Part shown: positions 24,184 to 32,019 of the stretch, one piece after another
Position numbering within the stretch: position 1 is the first letter of the stretch
How the letters are laid out: each line of letters starts with the position of its first letter
Assembly: GCF_021028955.1 (NCBI RefSeq)
Contig: NZ_JAIWPE010000058.1
Location: 44,283 to 108,282 of the forward strand
Direction: 5' to 3'
Length of the DNA: 64,000 bases
Source of the DNA: Salipaludibacillus sp. CUR1
Lineage (GTDB): Bacteria > Bacillota > Bacilli > Bacillales > Salisediminibacteriaceae
Program-made: the position numbers and the translations under genes
Notes under the pieces: generated by a model
Told to the model about the DNA's origin: nothing
The model's database searches: none
The model's input: the letters and a program-made list of their open reading frames with translations, nothing else

Positions 24184-25293
24184 TTGGCTAACACAGCAGC
24201 TCAGTCACAGCAAAAACAAAACAGAAGCCGGGCGGGATCAGACAACACTAATAAGCCTGCACGAACATCGCGGAAAAAGGCGCCGTCCAGCCGTCCGAAT
24301 AAATCAACACTTAGTACCCGTGGGGACAGATTGAAAAAAAGATCTGACACTAAAGTGCCGGCCAGAAAAACGGAAGAAAAAGAGGTCCCGGCAAAAAATA
24401 AAAGCACAGCCAGTGATCCCCTTGACCGGTCGGGTTTTGTGGAAACTGAAAAAGTAAAAAAACTGGTTAGCCGCATGAAACCTTATTTACAGGCAGGTTA
24501 CCCCCTTCATTTAACCGGTCCTACCGGAGTAGGGAAAACAGCCATGGCTCTCCATCTTGCCGCTCAATTTGACAGACCGGTTACTCTTTTGCATGGAAAC
24601 CATGAGATGAACAACGTCGATCTGCTTGGCGGCATATCAGGGTTTACAAGTGATAAACTAATTGATAACTTTGTACGGCAAGTCTATAAAAAACAAGTGG
24701 AAGTAAAAGAAAAATGGCATCCCGGCCGTCTTGTAGAAGCCGTGCAAAAAGGCTATACGGTCATATACGATGAATTTTCGCGTTCGTCGCCGGAAACAAA
24801 CAATTTGTTTTTATCAGTACTTGAAGAAGGTGTGCTTCCTCTTTACGGTACAAAACAGAAACAGTCATTTATGAGAGTTCATAAGGATTTCAGAATTATA
24901 TTTACATCCAATCCTGAAGAATATGCAGGCGTGTTTGATACTCAGGATGCTCTTATGGACCGCCTCATCACCATAGAGATGGATCAGGATCGGGAAACTG
25001 AGAGGTCTATACTCAGGGAAAAAACAGGAGTTCTGGCAAAAGAAGCAGACCTCATATTAAGAAACGTCGTGAAAGTGAGAAAAGCATGTGAAAATGAGGG
25101 TAAGCACGGGCCAAGTATACGTGCTTCTTTAATGATTGCGACGGTATGTCAAAAATCTGATATTCCTATTTCAAAGGATAATGAACAATTTCTAAGAGTC
25201 TGTATGGATGTGCTTTCCCCGCATGTTATAAAGTGTGCAGATGTAAACTCAGCCAAAGAAGCTGAAGAGTGGCTTCAAGATGAAATAAGTTAA
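24184..25293 (+). CDS. gvpN: gas-vesicle AAA+ ATPase GvpN with basic N-terminal extension
   Basis: 369 residues. MoxR-type AAA+ ATPase: Walker A GPTGVGKT at 112-119, Walker B/DE in TVIYDEFSR, sensor in FTSNPEEYAG. The GNHEMNNVDLLGG loop is typical of GvpN. GvpN works with GvpC-like partners or on the shell to enlarge vesicles. Residues 1-80 form a basic, Ser/Thr/Lys/Arg-rich disordered extension that the usual GvpN core lacks. The start is the TTG at 24184: GGAGGT lies seven bases upstream and the next in-frame Met (residue 99) would lose part of the domain. Confidence 0.92.
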   Translation: MANTAAQSQQKQNRSRAGSDNTNKPARTSRKKAPSSRPNKSTLSTRGDRLKKRSDTKVPARKTEEKEVPAKNKSTASDPLDRSGFVETEKVKKLVSRMKPYLQAGYPLHLTGPTGVGKTAMALHLAAQFDRPVTLLHGNHEMNNVDLLGGISGFTSDKLIDNFVRQVYKKQVEVKEKWHPGRLVEAVQKGYTVIYDEFSRSSPETNNLFLSVLEEGVLPLYGTKQKQSFMRVHKDFRIIFTSNPEEYAGVFDTQDALMDRLITIEMDQDRETERSILREKTGVLAKEADLILRNVVKVRKACENEGKHGPSIRASLMIATVCQKSDIPISKDNEQFLRVCMDVLSPHVIKCADVNSAKEAEEWLQDEIS

Positions 25294-25319
25294 TAAGTAA
25301 GGCAAAGGAGAGAAGTGAG

Positions 25320-26081
25320 ATGAGTATGGATCAGGGAGTTTATTTATTCGGGGTAATTAAAGCTGATGCAGATTTTAAGCAGGAAAAGATTAAACTGGAC
25401 GGCAATACAACTAAGACGTACACGGTGCCTTATAAGGACCAGGCGATGGTAGTTGCTCAAGCACCTGTAAAAATTTACGATCCTACCCGGGAGAACTTAA
25501 AAACTCATCAGCAGGTGGTAGCGGAATTAATGACCTACACAACCGTTATCCCTATGAGTTTTGGAAATGTTTTAGAATCGGATGAAGATGCAGAAATCCT
25601 TATTAAACGGCTTTATGATAAGTTTAAGAAAATCTTCCCAACGATTGAAAATAAAATAGAAGTTGGATTAAAAATTATCGGGAACAAAGATTGGATGAAA
25701 GAGCAGGCGGGTAATCAGGAAGACTTAGCTAAAATGAAGCAGGCACTGCAAGATACAAAACAGTCGGCCACTCATTATGATAAAATGCGTGCCGGTGAAG
25801 CCGCTCAAAAATTTGTCCAGGGCATTCACCTGGACTTTGAGCGTGAAGTCTTCCGCCCACTGGCTAATATAGCCGATGCAGCTAAAAGCAATGAAGTGAT
25901 CGGAGAGCGGATGGTGTTAAATGCGTCATTTCTGGTTGATCTTTCTAAAGAAAAAGAGTTCGATGAAAAAGTAAATGAATTTTATGAAAAATGGAAGGAT
26001 CGTACTGAGTTCAAGTACACTGGTCCTTGGCCCGCTTATAATTTCATAGATATAAAGATTAAAGCGGAAGATGCCTCATGA
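25320..26081 (+). CDS. gvpF: gas-vesicle protein GvpF
   Basis: 253 residues, GvpF/GvpL family (PF06386). It starts with MDQGVYLFGVIKAD, contains the MTYTTVIPMSFGNVLESDEDAEIL block, a central helical region (about 100-165), and ends with the family hallmark TGPWPAYNFIDIKI. GvpF binds GvpA and is part of the nucleation complex. The GvpG start overlaps its stop (ATGA), showing coupling. Confidence 0.93.
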   Translation: MSMDQGVYLFGVIKADADFKQEKIKLDGNTTKTYTVPYKDQAMVVAQAPVKIYDPTRENLKTHQQVVAELMTYTTVIPMSFGNVLESDEDAEILIKRLYDKFKKIFPTIENKIEVGLKIIGNKDWMKEQAGNQEDLAKMKQALQDTKQSATHYDKMRAGEAAQKFVQGIHLDFEREVFRPLANIADAAKSNEVIGERMVLNASFLVDLSKEKEFDEKVNEFYEKWKDRTEFKYTGPWPAYNFIDIKIKAEDAS

Positions 26082-26335
26082 TTCATAAATTATTTACATG
26101 GCCGCTTGATACAGTCCGCTTTGTTGGTGAAAAAGTTAAAGAAGAAGTGGATAAAGAATTGTATGACGTGGACCACATCCAGCAGAAACTCGTTCATTTA
26201 GAAATGATGTTCGAAATGGATGAAATTTCAGAGGAAGCTTATGAAAACCAATATGACGAATTAATGGTAAGGTACCGGACCGCTAAAGAAATAGAACAGG
26301 AACAATTAAGGCAGTCTCTTGAAGATGAACGTTAA
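26078..26335 (+). CDS. gvpG: gas-vesicle protein GvpG
   Basis: 85 residues, mostly helical. It opens with FTWPLDTVRFVGEKVKEEVDKELYD and contains a long charged coiled helix (IQQKLVHLEMMFEMDEISEEAYENQYDEL). Both are typical of GvpG (PF05120). It is one of the minor proteins needed for assembly, acting with GvpF/L. Overlaps gvpF by four bases. Confidence 0.92.
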   Translation: MIHKLFTWPLDTVRFVGEKVKEEVDKELYDVDHIQQKLVHLEMMFEMDEISEEAYENQYDELMVRYRTAKEIEQEQLRQSLEDER

Positions 26336-26370
26336 CCGCCTCAAGGTATAGCCGAAGGAGTGAATAAAAA

Positions 26371-27222
26371 TTGACCACACCAGAAACCAATGAACTAATA
26401 TATGTTTATGCTTTTGTACCAGCAGATGAAGCTTCAAAAGAGAAGCTTGGCCAGTTAAAAGGCATTGATCCCCAACATGAAATAGATTTTTATATTACAG
26501 AAGGACTCGCCGCGGTTATTTGCAAGGTATCTGCCGATGATTTTTCAGAAGATAATTTTAAACGTAATGTAGAGGATATGAAGTGGCTTCAGGAGCGTGC
26601 CTACCATCATCACGAGCTTATGAACAGATTACATCAGGTGTTTACTGTCTTACCATTAAAATTTGGAACTATTTATGAGCATAACGAGCGGCTTTCTGAA
26701 GTGATGAAAACGTATAACAGCCAAATGAAGGTCATCCTTGAAGAAGTGAAAGGAAAAGAAGAGTGGAATCTAAAAGTATTTGCCGACAGAGATGTTTTTT
26801 CTAAGAGTGTCCTGGAAAATAATCAGGTTATTGAAGAAAAAAAGAGAGAGATTTCCAATCTCTCAAAAGGAAAACAATTCTTTGCGAGAAAGAAACTCGA
26901 TCAGTTTATTAATGATGAAATTCAGGCTCATATTAAAAGGAAAACCGAAACGATTCATGAAGAACTAAAAAAGCTAAGCAAGAATGCGGAAGTGAAGAAA
27001 AATTGGGACCAGAAAATCACTGGCAGAGAAGATGATATGGCATGGAACTGTGTCTACCTTCTGGAAACTGGTGATGACGTAAATTCCTTTAAGCAAATTT
27101 TAAGATCTTATCAGGAAAAATCTGATGAAGAGAATGAAGGGTTACGTTTTGAGTCCACCGGGCCTTGGCCGGCATATCACTTTGCCAATTTCAAATCAAA
27201 ATCGCCAAAGGTTGAAAGCTGA
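26371..27222 (+). CDS. gvpL: gas-vesicle protein GvpL (GvpF/L family)
   Basis: 283 residues, paralogue of GvpF. YVYAFVPADEASKEKL at the start, FTVLPLKFGTIYEHNERLSEV in the middle, a long helical insertion (about 145-215, rich in Lys and Glu) and the C-terminal TGPWPAYHFANF. GvpL is the interaction hub for the other minor Gvp proteins in haloarchaeal studies. Start codon is TTG at 26371 with GAAGGAG ten bases upstream; no better Met exists before the family core. Confidence 0.92.
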   Translation: MTTPETNELIYVYAFVPADEASKEKLGQLKGIDPQHEIDFYITEGLAAVICKVSADDFSEDNFKRNVEDMKWLQERAYHHHELMNRLHQVFTVLPLKFGTIYEHNERLSEVMKTYNSQMKVILEEVKGKEEWNLKVFADRDVFSKSVLENNQVIEEKKREISNLSKGKQFFARKKLDQFINDEIQAHIKRKTETIHEELKKLSKNAEVKKNWDQKITGREDDMAWNCVYLLETGDDVNSFKQILRSYQEKSDEENEGLRFESTGPWPAYHFANFKSKSPKVES

Positions 27223-27254
27223 AGTGTACATTTTTTGATCTGGAGGGAAATCTA

Positions 27255-27494
27255 TTGCAGACAGAAACATTAGAAAACAGAGACGTCTCACTGCTTGATA
27301 TACTGGATGCCGTTCTGGATAAAGGTGTAGTTCTCCAGGGAGATATTACTATTTCCATCGCCGGCATAGACCTTGTTTATCTTGATTTGCGCATTCTTTT
27401 ATCTTCTGTTGAAACGTTGATGGAGGCGAGAGAAAAACCGAGTGTGGAAGAGCTCGAACAGCAAATGGATAAATCCGAAAGGAGAGTGTTATAA
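27255..27494 (+). CDS. gvpS: GvpA-related minor shell protein GvpS
   Basis: 79 residues with the GvpA-like core SLLDILDAVLDKGVVLQGDITISIAGIDLVYLDLRILLSSVETLM, then a short charged tail. GvpS/J/M proteins are minor, GvpA-like components probably used at nucleation or at the conical caps. TTG start with TGGAGGG seven bases upstream. The stop is immediately followed by the gvpK ATG. Confidence 0.9.
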   Translation: MQTETLENRDVSLLDILDAVLDKGVVLQGDITISIAGIDLVYLDLRILLSSVETLMEAREKPSVEELEQQMDKSERRVL

Positions 27495-27812
27495 ATGCAA
27501 CCGAAACAGGAACTAGTGACCACGACAGGATCTGAAGGACACCGTCCAACTGGAAAAGTGGCTCTTGATCCCGAAAAGGCTGAAGAAGGGCTGGCACAAC
27601 TTGTTATGACCGTCATCGAACTTCTCAGGCAACTTGTTGAACGCCAGGCTATGCGCCGTGTAGAAGGAGGCACACTTACTGACGAAGAAGAAGAACAATT
27701 AGGAGTGGCCTTGATGAACCTGGAGGAAAAAATGGAAGAATTAAAAGAGGTTTTCGGTCTCGACGACGACGATTTGAATATAGATCTTGGACCACTTGGA
27801 AACCTGCTCTAA
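27495..27812 (+). CDS. gvpK: gas-vesicle protein GvpK
   Basis: 105 residues. The family core GLAQLVMTVIELLRQLVERQAMRRVEGGTLTDEEEEQLGVALMNLEEKM occupies residues 31-80 (PF05121), with an acidic C-terminus (DDDDLNIDLGPLG). GvpK is an essential minor protein in several gas-vesicle systems. Starts with no gap after gvpS, its ribosome site (AAAGGAGAG) being inside gvpS. Confidence 0.93.
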   Translation: MQPKQELVTTTGSEGHRPTGKVALDPEKAEEGLAQLVMTVIELLRQLVERQAMRRVEGGTLTDEEEEQLGVALMNLEEKMEELKEVFGLDDDDLNIDLGPLGNLL

Positions 27813-27865
27813 TCGTTTTCCGGAAGAGAGCTTTTAAGTGAGCTGATTTCAGAGGGAGGAAAAGA

Positions 27866-28192
27866 ATGAATAATAATGAACCTATTAAACAATCAACAGT
27901 GTCTAATAGTCTTGTCGACGTACTGGAGACAGTTCTTGACAAAGGTGTAGTTATAGCAGGAGATATCCAGATTAATATAGCAGACGTTGAATTGTTAACT
28001 ATTAAAATCCGTTTATTAGTTGCTTCAGTAGATAAGGCAAAAGAAATTGGAATGGACTGGTGGGAAACAGATCCTCACTATTCTTCAAAAGGACAAAGAA
28101 TTGAAGAGATTAAGGAAGAAAACGATCAGCTGCACGACCGTATTCAGCAGCTTGAAGAGCATTTAGGTGAGAAAGCTGAAACAGAAAGCTAA
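27866..28192 (+). CDS. gvpJ: GvpA-related minor shell protein GvpJ with C-terminal coiled coil
   Basis: 108 residues. The N-terminal 75 residues are GvpA-like (SLVDVLETVLDKGVVIAGDIQINIADVELLTIKIRLLVASVDKA). A Trp-rich link (GMDWWETDP) leads to a C-terminal coil (IKEENDQLHDRIQQLEEHL). This coil resembles those in the two acidic-tailed proteins at the start of the cluster. AGAGGGAGG precedes the ATG. Confidence 0.88.
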   Translation: MNNNEPIKQSTVSNSLVDVLETVLDKGVVIAGDIQINIADVELLTIKIRLLVASVDKAKEIGMDWWETDPHYSSKGQRIEEIKEENDQLHDRIQQLEEHLGEKAETES

Positions 28193-28231
28193 ATTTAATT
28201 CAGACTTTCTGCAGAAAGCCGGGTGATCTGA

Positions 28232-28417
28232 ATGAATAAAAAAGATGTGCTGAAAGATATTAAAAGACTGTTGAGCGATTTGGAAATGCAAGATCGTTCA
28301 ACAGTGATCCGGAGTGAGGAAAGCCGAACTAAATCCGGGTTGCCGATTAAGACGGATTACGTGCTGAGAGGCAGAACAGGGCTGACAAATAAGGACAAAG
28401 AGGATCGGGAACAGTAA
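28232..28417 (+). CDS. small basic protein at the end of the gvp cluster
   Basis: 61 residues, charged, no membrane segment. An N-terminal helix (KKDVLKDIKRLLSDLEM) is followed by RTKSGLPIKTDYVLRGRTGLT. The second part recalls the linker of haloarchaeal GvpH proteins before their Hsp20 domain, but no Hsp20 domain follows here. Only a weak ribosome site is visible (GGGTGATC). Genomic position and a terminator just downstream suggest it belongs to the gvp operon. Family unrecognised. Confidence 0.55.
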   Translation: MNKKDVLKDIKRLLSDLEMQDRSTVIRSEESRTKSGLPIKTDYVLRGRTGLTNKDKEDREQ

Positions 28418-28429
28418 TAATACCGGTTA

Positions 28430-28462
28430 ACACACAATTCTTGTGAAGAATTGTGTGTTTGT
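28430..28462 (+). terminator. terminator at the end of the gvp cluster
   Basis: A perfect 13-bp stem (28430-28442 with 28446-28458) and 3-nt loop, followed by a short T/G stretch. Confidence 0.75.
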
Positions 28463-28524
28463 GTATTCAGTATTTTTTTCTTTTTTAACCAGGCCAGACC
28501 GACTGGAGATTTAATAATAGACAT

Positions 28525-28604
28525 TAAGGCTGAGAGAAAAGAATAGTAGCCATTAAGAAAATCCGAAGGGATATCATTAAGATATTTCTTCGGATTTTCG
28601 CTTT
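28525..28604 (+). repeat. intergenic hairpin repeat (third member of family)
   Basis: AAGGCTGAGAGAAAAGAATAG (from 28525; last base of the arm near 28546) precedes an 11-bp stem AAAATCCGAAG (28558-28568) with CTTCGGATTTT (28588-28598) and a T-rich end. The 5' arm matches that of the hairpin at 15988-16055. It lies in the roughly 460-bp gap between the gvp cluster and the ABC exporter, where I see no gene. Confidence 0.55.
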
Positions 28605-28876
28605 TGAACTCAAAGAAGGTAACTCTGACAAAGCATAAAATATGTGATTTCAGTCAGGTGACAGCTATCCTGCTAACTCATTGTTGTATTTATGCCTATA
28701 GTGTAAGCCTTCGCAGGGAGTGAATCAGCCAAATAAAATTACTATAATTTGTAAATTATATTGTATTTATACGAGCATGGGTGAATACTTGTTGTAAGAG
28801 CAGAATTTCCATGTAATATAATAAGAAACTTGGTTAAATGGATCGACATTAAGCTGATTATAAAGGGGGGAGACGG

Positions 28877-29821
28877 ATGGGGGAAGGAACGATTCAAATC
28901 AAAGACCTTGTAAAAGTATATAAAGATGGATTCACGGCAGTAAATGGTATCTCTCTTAAAGTTGACAAAGGGGAATGTTACGCCTTTTTAGGGCCTAATG
29001 GAGCCGGTAAATCTACAGCTGTAAAAATTCTCACGACTCTTAGTGAGCCTACATCAGGTATTGTTCAAGTGGGCGGGTTTGATGTGAAAACAGATCCTGA
29101 TAAGGTGCGCTGGGAAATTGGTGTCGTGTTACAGGAAACAGGGTTAGATAAAGAATTAACAGGGAGAGAAATACTTGAATATCAAGCCAGGCTTTTTCAT
29201 ATGACCAGGAGGATGGCGAAAGAAAGAGCAACTCATTTACTTGAAATGGTCGGTCTGGAAAATGAGGGGAAGCGGCAAATAAAGAAATATTCCGGGGGGA
29301 TGCGCAGGCGGCTCGATCTTGCTGTTACTCTTGTACATGAACCGGCAATCCTGTTTCTGGATGAACCTACAACAGGGCTGGATCCTCTAAATAGGAAAGC
29401 GATGTGGAACGAAATACGAAGGCTGAATAAAGAAGAGGGTGTGACAGTCTTTTTAACTACACAATATCTGGAAGAAGCGGATCAGCTGGCGGATTATATT
29501 AGTATCATAAATGAGGGGAAAATTGTCGCCTCAGGGCCCCCTGAAGAATTAAAAGAGTCAGTTGGAGCTGATTTAATCACGTTTGAATTTAAAAATAAAG
29601 AAGAGGCTGGAAAAGCAGCCTGGTTACTTGGCAAGTCAAGTAAAGCAGACTATCAGAAAGGAAAAATAGTGACCGTTTCGATACAGGAAGCTGACCGGCA
29701 TGTGGTTCAACTGCTGGGAGCACTGTCCAGGGAACAAATTGAAGTTGCCAGACTGGATGTTACTTCTCCTACATTGGATGATGTGTTTATACGGGTAACG
29801 GCAGAGGAGGAAAAAGAATGA
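28877..29821 (+). CDS. ABC exporter ATP-binding protein (DrrA-like)
   Basis: 314 residues. Walker A GPNGAGKST (about 41-49), signature YSGGMRRRLDLA, Walker B AILFLDEPTTGLDP, switch histidine replaced by Gln in FLTTQYLEEAD, the variant usual for DrrA-type daunorubicin/antibiotic exporters. A C-terminal DrrA-type domain (about 235-310) ends TSPTLDDVFIRVT. Energises the permease encoded next, which it overlaps by four bases. GGGGGGAGA before the ATG. Substrate unknown. Confidence 0.9.
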   Translation: MGEGTIQIKDLVKVYKDGFTAVNGISLKVDKGECYAFLGPNGAGKSTAVKILTTLSEPTSGIVQVGGFDVKTDPDKVRWEIGVVLQETGLDKELTGREILEYQARLFHMTRRMAKERATHLLEMVGLENEGKRQIKKYSGGMRRRLDLAVTLVHEPAILFLDEPTTGLDPLNRKAMWNEIRRLNKEEGVTVFLTTQYLEEADQLADYISIINEGKIVASGPPEELKESVGADLITFEFKNKEEAGKAAWLLGKSSKADYQKGKIVTVSIQEADRHVVQLLGALSREQIEVARLDVTSPTLDDVFIRVTAEEEKE

Positions 29822-30603
29822 ATCTCGTACAGGCATTTATGATTCATACTTGGATTTTAACAAAACGAAGTTTAATCGTTTTGATTCGAAACCCGTTTAC
29901 TTTCATCCCAAACTTGTTTATCAGTTTATTTTTCCTTCTTGTTTATACAGGAGGTTTAAGCGGAATAGCCCAGCTTCCACAGTTTGAAGGAGCTGATTAC
30001 TTATCTTTTATTCTGCCAGTTTCAATTGTTTCGGCAGCAGTCGGAGGAGCCGGCGGGGCCGGTCAGTCCCTTGTTCGTGATCTGGAATCGGGTTATTTTG
30101 CCAGGCTGCTTCAAACACCTGTGACGAGGCTCGCAATAGTCCTGGGACCTACCATTGCAGGTATGCTCCAGTTAATCGTACAGACACTGATTATACTTGG
30201 AGTAGCATTTTTGCTTGGTTTAAAAGTAGAGGCCGGTCCAGGGGGTGTGCTTGTCATTTTGTTACTGACAGTAGGCTGGGGCCTGGCATTTGCTGGTTAT
30301 TCTGTTGCAATTGCTCTTAAAACAAAAAACGCCCAAGCAGCACAGGCCGGAACTTTGATTTTTTTCCCGCTGATCTTTTTAAGCACAACATTCGTCCCTC
30401 TTGAACTTATTGAGGCACAATGGCTAAGAGCAGCTGCAATAATTAATCCGACAACCTATTTATTTGAAAGTATGAGGGCCGTACTGATCGATGGATGGGT
30501 AATGGGTCCGATTATTTCCGGATTTGCAGTGATAGGTGCGGTGTGTGCAGTGACAGTTGCGTTTTCAGTGAGAAGTGCCACCCGTGCTTTTAAAAGAGAA
30601 TGA
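29818..30603 (+). CDS. ABC-2 type permease (DrrB-like)
   Basis: 261 residues with six membrane helices. The ABC-2 motif region is around LVRDLESGYFARLLQTPVTRLAIVLGPTIAG (about 82-112) and the C-terminal block has INPTTYLFESMRAVLIDGW, typical of the DrrB/ABC-2 family. Partner of the ATPase just upstream; coupled through ATGA overlap. Probably exports a hydrophobic or drug-like molecule; substrate not inferable. Confidence 0.9.
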   Translation: MNLVQAFMIHTWILTKRSLIVLIRNPFTFIPNLFISLFFLLVYTGGLSGIAQLPQFEGADYLSFILPVSIVSAAVGGAGGAGQSLVRDLESGYFARLLQTPVTRLAIVLGPTIAGMLQLIVQTLIILGVAFLLGLKVEAGPGGVLVILLLTVGWGLAFAGYSVAIALKTKNAQAAQAGTLIFFPLIFLSTTFVPLELIEAQWLRAAAIINPTTYLFESMRAVLIDGWVMGPIISGFAVIGAVCAVTVAFSVRSATRAFKRE

Positions 30604-30948
30604 TAAAGGATGGAATATAAACTTTATATTTTTAAAACTGGTATTGCGTGGTAACTTATGCTTGAGTTCACTGCTCTCGAAGTAACGATAAGTTAACATA
30701 ATATTTATATGAGTAACTAAGATTGTGCAGAGGCATGTTCATATTAGACCCTGAAAATGGATATGAATTTCTCTATCGTCATTGGTACAGAAAATCATAA
30801 ATTTGCTCCGCCTAAACGGCCTGGAGAAATGTTACAGGCTGAATGCGGCGGAGTGGTTTGATTAAACATTAATCAAGTCTTGTAATGGGTATTTTCTAAA
30901 AGGGGGAAATAAATAATACAGTTAGCCAATCTTTAGCAAACCGCTACT
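30604..30948. other. intergenic region with a compound hairpin and a doubtful short frame
   Basis: About 345 bases. CTCCGCC (about 30808-30814) pairs with GGCGGAG (about 30846-30852) around an inner stem (GGCCTG with CAGGCT). A 32-34 codon frame (MNFSIVIGTENHKFAPPKRP...) runs through it without a good ribosome site. Could be a small RNA or a decayed gene fragment. Confidence 0.3.
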
Positions 30949-31797
30949 TTAGGCGTTAACTCTGCCCAAAACCCCGTCTGTAGAGGCCATTCCAATAATG
31001 ACACAACCCCACATAAGTTTATAAGCTGTTACGTAATCTTCACAAGTAAACCGGATCGTTTTAGGAGAAATCAAGTCTACTCCAGGTATAGTAGTAGTCA
31101 TGTATGCCTGGTTTGTCCGTTTAAAAGTAATTTCAAATATTACCGGAAGTGCTGTTTTAAAAGGTTTTATTTCTCCAATTCTTTTGACCGACTTTCTGGC
31201 TTTTTCTTTAATCAGCTCAGCTGATTGAAGAGGGGGCATTAAGTCAGCGGCTATCCTGTCCAACCCCCGTTTTACTACAGCTGTTTCAATACGAGGAAGG
31301 TTTTTCTTTACTTCTTCGGCTACCGCATCGTCTCCGGATATAAGCAAAACAGGCACATTGAAATGGCCAGCCAAAGCTGCGTTCATTTCTGCTTCTCCTG
31401 CAGGCTGCCCGTTAATTTTAATTTCCCAAACACATATACCCGCCAATGTATGATTAATTACCGCCTTTTCAGATCCTCCTTCACGTCCGTGATACCCGAT
31501 AAAAAATACACCGTCAAAACTTTCATCCAGGCCTTCCATTTGGCACATCAGGCGGTTATTGCCGCTAATCAGCCGCGCTCTTGGATCGAGTTCTTCAATG
31601 AAAATATTAGACATGTTACCATGCCCGTCAGCGACTAAGATTTCAGTAGCACCGGCTTCACAGGCCCCTTCAATAGCAGCATTGACATCATTAGTCATCA
31701 TTTTTCTAAAACGCTGATATTCATCGTTTTTAGTTAACTGGTGATTTGTGGCTACACCTGTAGCGCCCTCAATATCCGAAGATATAAAAATTTTCAT
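30949..31797 (-). CDS. dppA: D-aminopeptidase, peptidase family M55 (DppA-like)
   Basis: 282 residues. Zinc ligands of the family are recognisable: Asp8 and Glu10 in SSDIEGATG, His59 in VADGHGNM, His103 in FIGYHGREG, plus the INHTLAG region. DppA forms a decameric ring that cleaves D-Ala-D-Ala-type peptides, so it may recycle cell-wall D-amino acids. In B. subtilis it heads the dppABCDE operon; here it stands alone, 15 kb from the peptide importer. AAGGGAGTT before the ATG on the reverse strand. Confidence 0.9.
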   Translation of the reverse strand: MKIFISSDIEGATGVATNHQLTKNDEYQRFRKMMTNDVNAAIEGACEAGATEILVADGHGNMSNIFIEELDPRARLISGNNRLMCQMEGLDESFDGVFFIGYHGREGGSEKAVINHTLAGICVWEIKINGQPAGEAEMNAALAGHFNVPVLLISGDDAVAEEVKKNLPRIETAVVKRGLDRIAADLMPPLQSAELIKEKARKSVKRIGEIKPFKTALPVIFEITFKRTNQAYMTTTIPGVDLISPKTIRFTCEDYVTAYKLMWGCVIIGMASTDGVLGRVNA

Positions 31798-32019
31798 AAT
31801 AAAGATAACTCCCTTGTATAAGCCTTTTCCTTATCATACCACATAAATTTTACATATTATGGTGACCTATAAAACTAAAAGTTTAGGTGCGGCAGGTATG
31901 AGAGGTAATCCTAAACCACTCAGCATTGGGATGTATTTCAGAAAAAGAATGCATTTTATATATTATTCATAAATAAAGACTCCATGGAGTGCACCACGAA
32001 GTCTTTATTCCTTATCAAA

